36,083 nucleotides of DNA, taken from NCBI GenBank assembly GCA_036266155.1, contig DATANR010000072.1, positions 1-36,083 of the forward strand. The letters are read 5' to 3'. The position numbers and the translations under genes are program-made. The notes beneath the pieces were generated by a model. That model saw nothing but the letters and a program-made list of their open reading frames with translations. It did no database searches and was not told the DNA's origin. The DNA is from SIAJ01 sp036266155. Its GTDB lineage: Bacteria > Planctomycetota > Planctomycetia > Gemmatales > Gemmataceae. Of this stretch, positions 33,038 to 36,083 are shown piece after piece; the stretch's first letter is position 1, and each line of letters opens with the position of its first letter.

Positions 33038-36000
33038 ATGCCACGCATCCCGTACTTGCAACCGCAAATTGAACTGGCGATCGAGAAGCTTCGCCCGCAC
33101 CTCGGCCCAACCGACAGCGACCGCCTCAAGGACATCGCGCCGCTCTTCGCGACCGACGAGAGCGTCTCAATGGAACATTGCCAGAAAAAGCTGTTCCCCG
33201 ACAAGAAGGGCAAACCAGCGGTTGATGCGTTCAAGGCGTTTCGCGATCGGGTCAATAGCGCCGCGCGCGCATGCGTGCCGGCGTTCGACCTGATCTTCGT
33301 CGTGGATGAATTCCGGCGTGCCGGCGCCGCCAAGCGTGTTTGCTGGATGGAAGGGCCCGACCTGGACGCCGAACAATTCGCGCCGCGCAACGAAATGGCG
33401 GCTGGCAACGTCAAACGGCTTCCCGATGTTCCGAACTTCGCGCGTGGCCCGAAACCGCGCGTTCGCATCCTGCCGCTGCATCGAGCGGAATCAAAAGTTG
33501 CCGACGAATTGATCGAACTGCTCCACGAGCAACTCGCCGCTCATCAGTCCATTGACTTCCAGATCGTCCATCCGAGCCAGGACGCGGAAATGCTCCTGCC
33601 GCTGCTCGGGCCGAGCTTTTTCGCTGATGCCGATTTTCTCGAAAATGTCGGCCGGCTCTCGCTCGACAAGCAGGCCTTTCCCGTCTGCCTGCAGCCGGTC
33701 ACCGATGAGCAAAGCACGCCCGACTGGCAATCGATCAACCAATACCGATTGCCGACCGCCAATGGTGCCGGCAAGTGCTACACGGAATGCAACGGGAAAG
33801 AGAAGCAAGCATTCGCGCGCGGCGTCTATGGGGGCCTGGCTGCCGCCGCCGCGGCGGCGCTGGAGAACGGCGTCTGGCGGACCGGCGCCTACTGGCTCAA
33901 GGACTGGGCCCTGGGCCGCATCGATATTGCCGACAAGTCATTTGCAGACAGCGAAGCCGCGCGCATGCGCTTGCAAGACACCGCGCGCATGGTCGAACGG
34001 CCCGTGCGCTTCCAGCCCGATGGCAAGGCCGTCGACCTGCTGATCGACTGGGCGACGCGGTCCGATTCGTCGCCGTTTCTGGCGGTGCTGGGCGAGTACG
34101 GCATCGGCAAAACGACGAGCCTCAAGCGCTTTACGCTCGCCATGGAGCAGCGCCGGGCACACGACACGGCGACGCCGCTTGTCATCTTTCTCGATCTGCG
34201 CATCGGCTCGGATAGCACGCCGCCCAACGCGACGTGCGAGGAGATCATTCAGCGCATCATTGATTTGGATGCGCGCCCCGCGCGAGGGTCCAAGCCAAAC
34301 GCGGCTACCATCATCGATGCCGTGCGCCAGCGCAGCGCCATTCTCATCTTTGACGGCCTCGACGAGCGCGTCGTTCACATGACCACGGCGCAGGCCGAAG
34401 AGTTTGTCCGCCAGCTCAAGAGCGTCCTGCCCGCCGCCGCGTTGGCGGACGTTGAGGATGAGACGGCAAACGTCAAACTTTCCGCCAAGAAACGGCCCGC
34501 CGAGCGCGGCAAGTTGATTATTTCCTGCCGATCACACTATTTTCGCACGCTCGGCGAACAGCGCGAGATGATCACGGGCCGGCAACGCGACGAGTATCGC
34601 AAGCAGGACTTCGAAGCCCTCATCATTCTGCCTTTTGGCGAGGAGCAGATTCGCGATTACATCGGCAAGGTTTGCGGCAAGGAGCGCGTCGACGCGCTCA
34701 TGACGCTCTTTGAGTCGATCCACAACCTGCGCGAACTTTCCGAACGGCCGGTCCTATTGAATTTGCTCACGGAACAGATTGACGAGTTGGAAGAACTGCA
34801 AGCCGAGCGCGGCCGGCCGATCCTGGCCGCGGACATTTACCTCAACCTCGTGGAACGCTGGTTCGGCCGCGATACTCCCAAGCACAAGCTCAAACCGGAC
34901 AACAAGCGCGAGTTAATGGAGCGCCTGGCGGCCTATTTCTGGAAAAACAACACCAAGCAGATGGCGATCGAAGACATCGATCGCTGGCTCAACGACGAGA
35001 TCGCCAGCCACGCCCAGATCAAGACGCGCGCCCAGATCGACGGCTTCAAGAGCGACATGCTCGAAGGCGACTTCCGCACCGGCACGTTTCTCGTTCGGCC
35101 CGACCATCAAAAGAAGCACTTTCAATTCGCGCACACCAGCTTCCAGGAGTTCTTTCTCGCCAGCCATCTCGTGCGTGCCTTGAAGGCCAGCGACTTTGCC
35201 GCCTTCGACCTCCCCATGCTCTCGATCGAAACGCTCGACTTCCTCGGCCAACTCCTGGCCCTGGAGCCGGAGCAACAACGCGCAACGGCGCTCGCCGCCC
35301 TGGGCCGCATCCTGGGCGGCGACTGTCTGCCGGCGGCGATGATCGCGTTTCGTTACTGGTTGAGAGCCATTGAAATGGGCCTGCCGGAGCCACAGCCCGC
35401 GAGGGTGCAGCTGCCCGGCGCCGATCTCGACGAATGGCGCATTTGCGGCCGTGGCAAGGACCGCCTCCTCAATCTGCGTGGGGCGGTACTGGCCGCCGCG
35501 AAACTGAATCGCTGCCGGATCGAGCATGTCGATCTGGTGGACGCCGACCTCACCGGCGTCGAAATGCGGCAAGCGCTCCTGACCGACGCCCACGCCGACC
35601 GGGCGAATTTAAAGCAGGCTGATTTGAACGGCGTGCAATGGCGAGACGGCTCGCTACGGTCCGCCGACCTGCGCGATGCCTGGACCGCTTGTGATTTGAC
35701 CCATGTCGACGTCGCGGAGGCGCTGCGCTCGATCGACTGGTCGGCGGCGCTGGCGCCGCGCGAACCCGTCCCTCCCGGTCGGGCTGCCGTGGTGACGGGG
35801 CACACGAGTTCGGTCCGGGCGTGCGCCTGGAGCCCGGACGGCACACGCATCGTTTCCGGGTCCGGGGACACCAGCCTGAAGGTGTGGGACGCGGCCACGG
35901 GCACGTGCCGACTCACCCTCCAAGGGCACACGACTTCGGTCACTGCGTGCGCCTGGAGCCCGGACGGCACACGCATCGTTTCCGGGTCCGATGACAACAG

Positions 36001-36083
36001 CCTGAAGGTGTGGGACGCGGCCACGGGCACGTGCCGACTCACCCTCCAAGGGCACACGACTTCGGTCACTGCGTGCGCCTGGA
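33038..36083 (+). CDS. NACHT-type STAND ATPase with TIR-like module, pentapeptide-like and WD40 repeats (3' end beyond window)
   Basis: Open from the ATG at 33038 to the window edge with no stop: 1015 codons seen. Residues 1-135 are unrecognised. Residues 142-265 resemble the neighbouring TIR protein in reduced form (LLPLLGPSF, Glu202, YRLPTANG at 236-243, CYTEC). The NACHT ATPase has Walker A GEYGIGKT (352-359), Walker B ILIFDGLDE (435-443), an arginine sensor strand KLIISCRSHYF, and the helical-domain motif FAHTSFQEFF (697-706). Pentapeptide-like repeats occupy about 811-895 and WD40 units run from 921 onward. Known NACHT-WD40 proteins act as ligand-sensing oligomerising ATPases; a defence sensor paired with the upstream TIR is inferred. 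No strong Shine-Dalgarno is seen; translation may be coupled to the TIR gene. Confidence 0.9.
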   Translation, partial: MPRIPYLQPQIELAIEKLRPHLGPTDSDRLKDIAPLFATDESVSMEHCQKKLFPDKKGKPAVDAFKAFRDRVNSAARACVPAFDLIFVVDEFRRAGAAKRVCWMEGPDLDAEQFAPRNEMAAGNVKRLPDVPNFARGPKPRVRILPLHRAESKVADELIELLHEQLAAHQSIDFQIVHPSQDAEMLLPLLGPSFFADADFLENVGRLSLDKQAFPVCLQPVTDEQSTPDWQSINQYRLPTANGAGKCYTECNGKEKQAFARGVYGGLAAAAAAALENGVWRTGAYWLKDWALGRIDIADKSFADSEAARMRLQDTARMVERPVRFQPDGKAVDLLIDWATRSDSSPFLAVLGEYGIGKTTSLKRFTLAMEQRRAHDTATPLVIFLDLRIGSDSTPPNATCEEIIQRIIDLDARPARGSKPNAATIIDAVRQRSAILIFDGLDERVVHMTTAQAEEFVRQLKSVLPAAALADVEDETANVKLSAKKRPAERGKLIISCRSHYFRTLGEQREMITGRQRDEYRKQDFEALIILPFGEEQIRDYIGKVCGKERVDALMTLFESIHNLRELSERPVLLNLLTEQIDELEELQAERGRPILAADIYLNLVERWFGRDTPKHKLKPDNKRELMERLAAYFWKNNTKQMAIEDIDRWLNDEIASHAQIKTRAQIDGFKSDMLEGDFRTGTFLVRPDHQKKHFQFAHTSFQEFFLASHLVRALKASDFAAFDLPMLSIETLDFLGQLLALEPEQQRATALAALGRILGGDCLPAAMIAFRYWLRAIEMGLPEPQPARVQLPGADLDEWRICGRGKDRLLNLRGAVLAAAKLNRCRIEHVDLVDADLTGVEMRQALLTDAHADRANLKQADLNGVQWRDGSLRSADLRDAWTACDLTHVDVAEALRSIDWSAALAPREPVPPGRAAVVTGHTSSVRACAWSPDGTRIVSGSGDTSLKVWDAATGTCRLTLQGHTTSVTACAWSPDGTRIVSGSDDNSLKVWDAATGTCRLTLQGHTTSVTACAW
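35798..36083 (+). repeat. 126-bp tandem repeats encoding WD40 units
   Basis: Unit 1 is 35798-35923, unit 2 is 35924-36049, and unit 3 (first 34 bases) is 36050-36083. Each full unit encodes 42 residues beginning GHT. Units 1 and 2 differ at seven bases in four codons (residues 4, 7, 23 and 25: S/T, R/T, G/D, T/N); the other 38 codons are identical. The visible part of unit 3 equals unit 2. The array continues beyond the window. Confidence 0.95.

Noticed and set aside
35798..36083. CRISPR-like array
   Set aside because: The repeats are contiguous 126-bp coding units with no spacers, in frame with the WD40 protein.

Overview
The window looks like a chromosomal segment of a planctomycete, probably Gemmataceae-like. 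This is inference from gene content; no rRNA is present. The pointers are a secreted repeat protein with the N-terminal motif LEARDVPA, a cysteine-rich wall-type protein with YTV-like motifs, a Ser/Thr kinase fused to WD40 propellers, a DUF4159/prenyltransferase-toroid protein, two Uma2 proteins, and GC-rich DNA with many intergenic palindromes.

Layout. 1-5.1 kb: a large secreted repeat protein and a membrane-anchored HEAT-repeat protein. 5.1-6.2 kb: tRNA-Pro(TGG) and parB with a parS-like site just upstream, which suggests a partition locus. 6.8-9.7 kb: a PseG-like protein and a PolX-PHP protein, both lacking catalytic residues of their families. 9.7-14.4 kb, minus strand: Uma2, class I/II aminotransferase, a small conserved-looking gene, a Gly-rich RRM protein and a DcuC-type transporter. 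14.6-18.2 kb, plus strand: a short membrane protein, then a compact run of AlkD-like, Uma2, DUF4287/DUF5655 and CoA-transferase genes. 18.3-28.2 kb: mostly exported proteins (PDZ, redox-dead TlpA-like, LolA-like, DUF4159, SGNH hydrolase, Cys-rich). 28.6-32.1 kb: kinase-WD40. 32.5-36.1 kb: a stand-alone TIR protein followed 24 bp later by a NACHT-type STAND ATPase that runs off the window.

The most interesting part is the right end. The TIR protein and the STAND protein look like an effector/sensor pair of an immune-type conflict system. The STAND protein carries, ahead of its NACHT domain, a reduced module that resembles the C-terminal half of the neighbouring TIR protein. It ends in pentapeptide-like repeats and near-identical 126-bp WD40 units; every difference between the two complete units changes an amino acid. 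The TIR stop codon (TGA followed by C) is in frame with the STAND start.

Other signals are a structured, terminator-ended element upstream of the DUF4159 gene, an 85-bp dispersed repeat present once near each end of the window, and long palindromes filling all three convergent gene junctions that have room for one.
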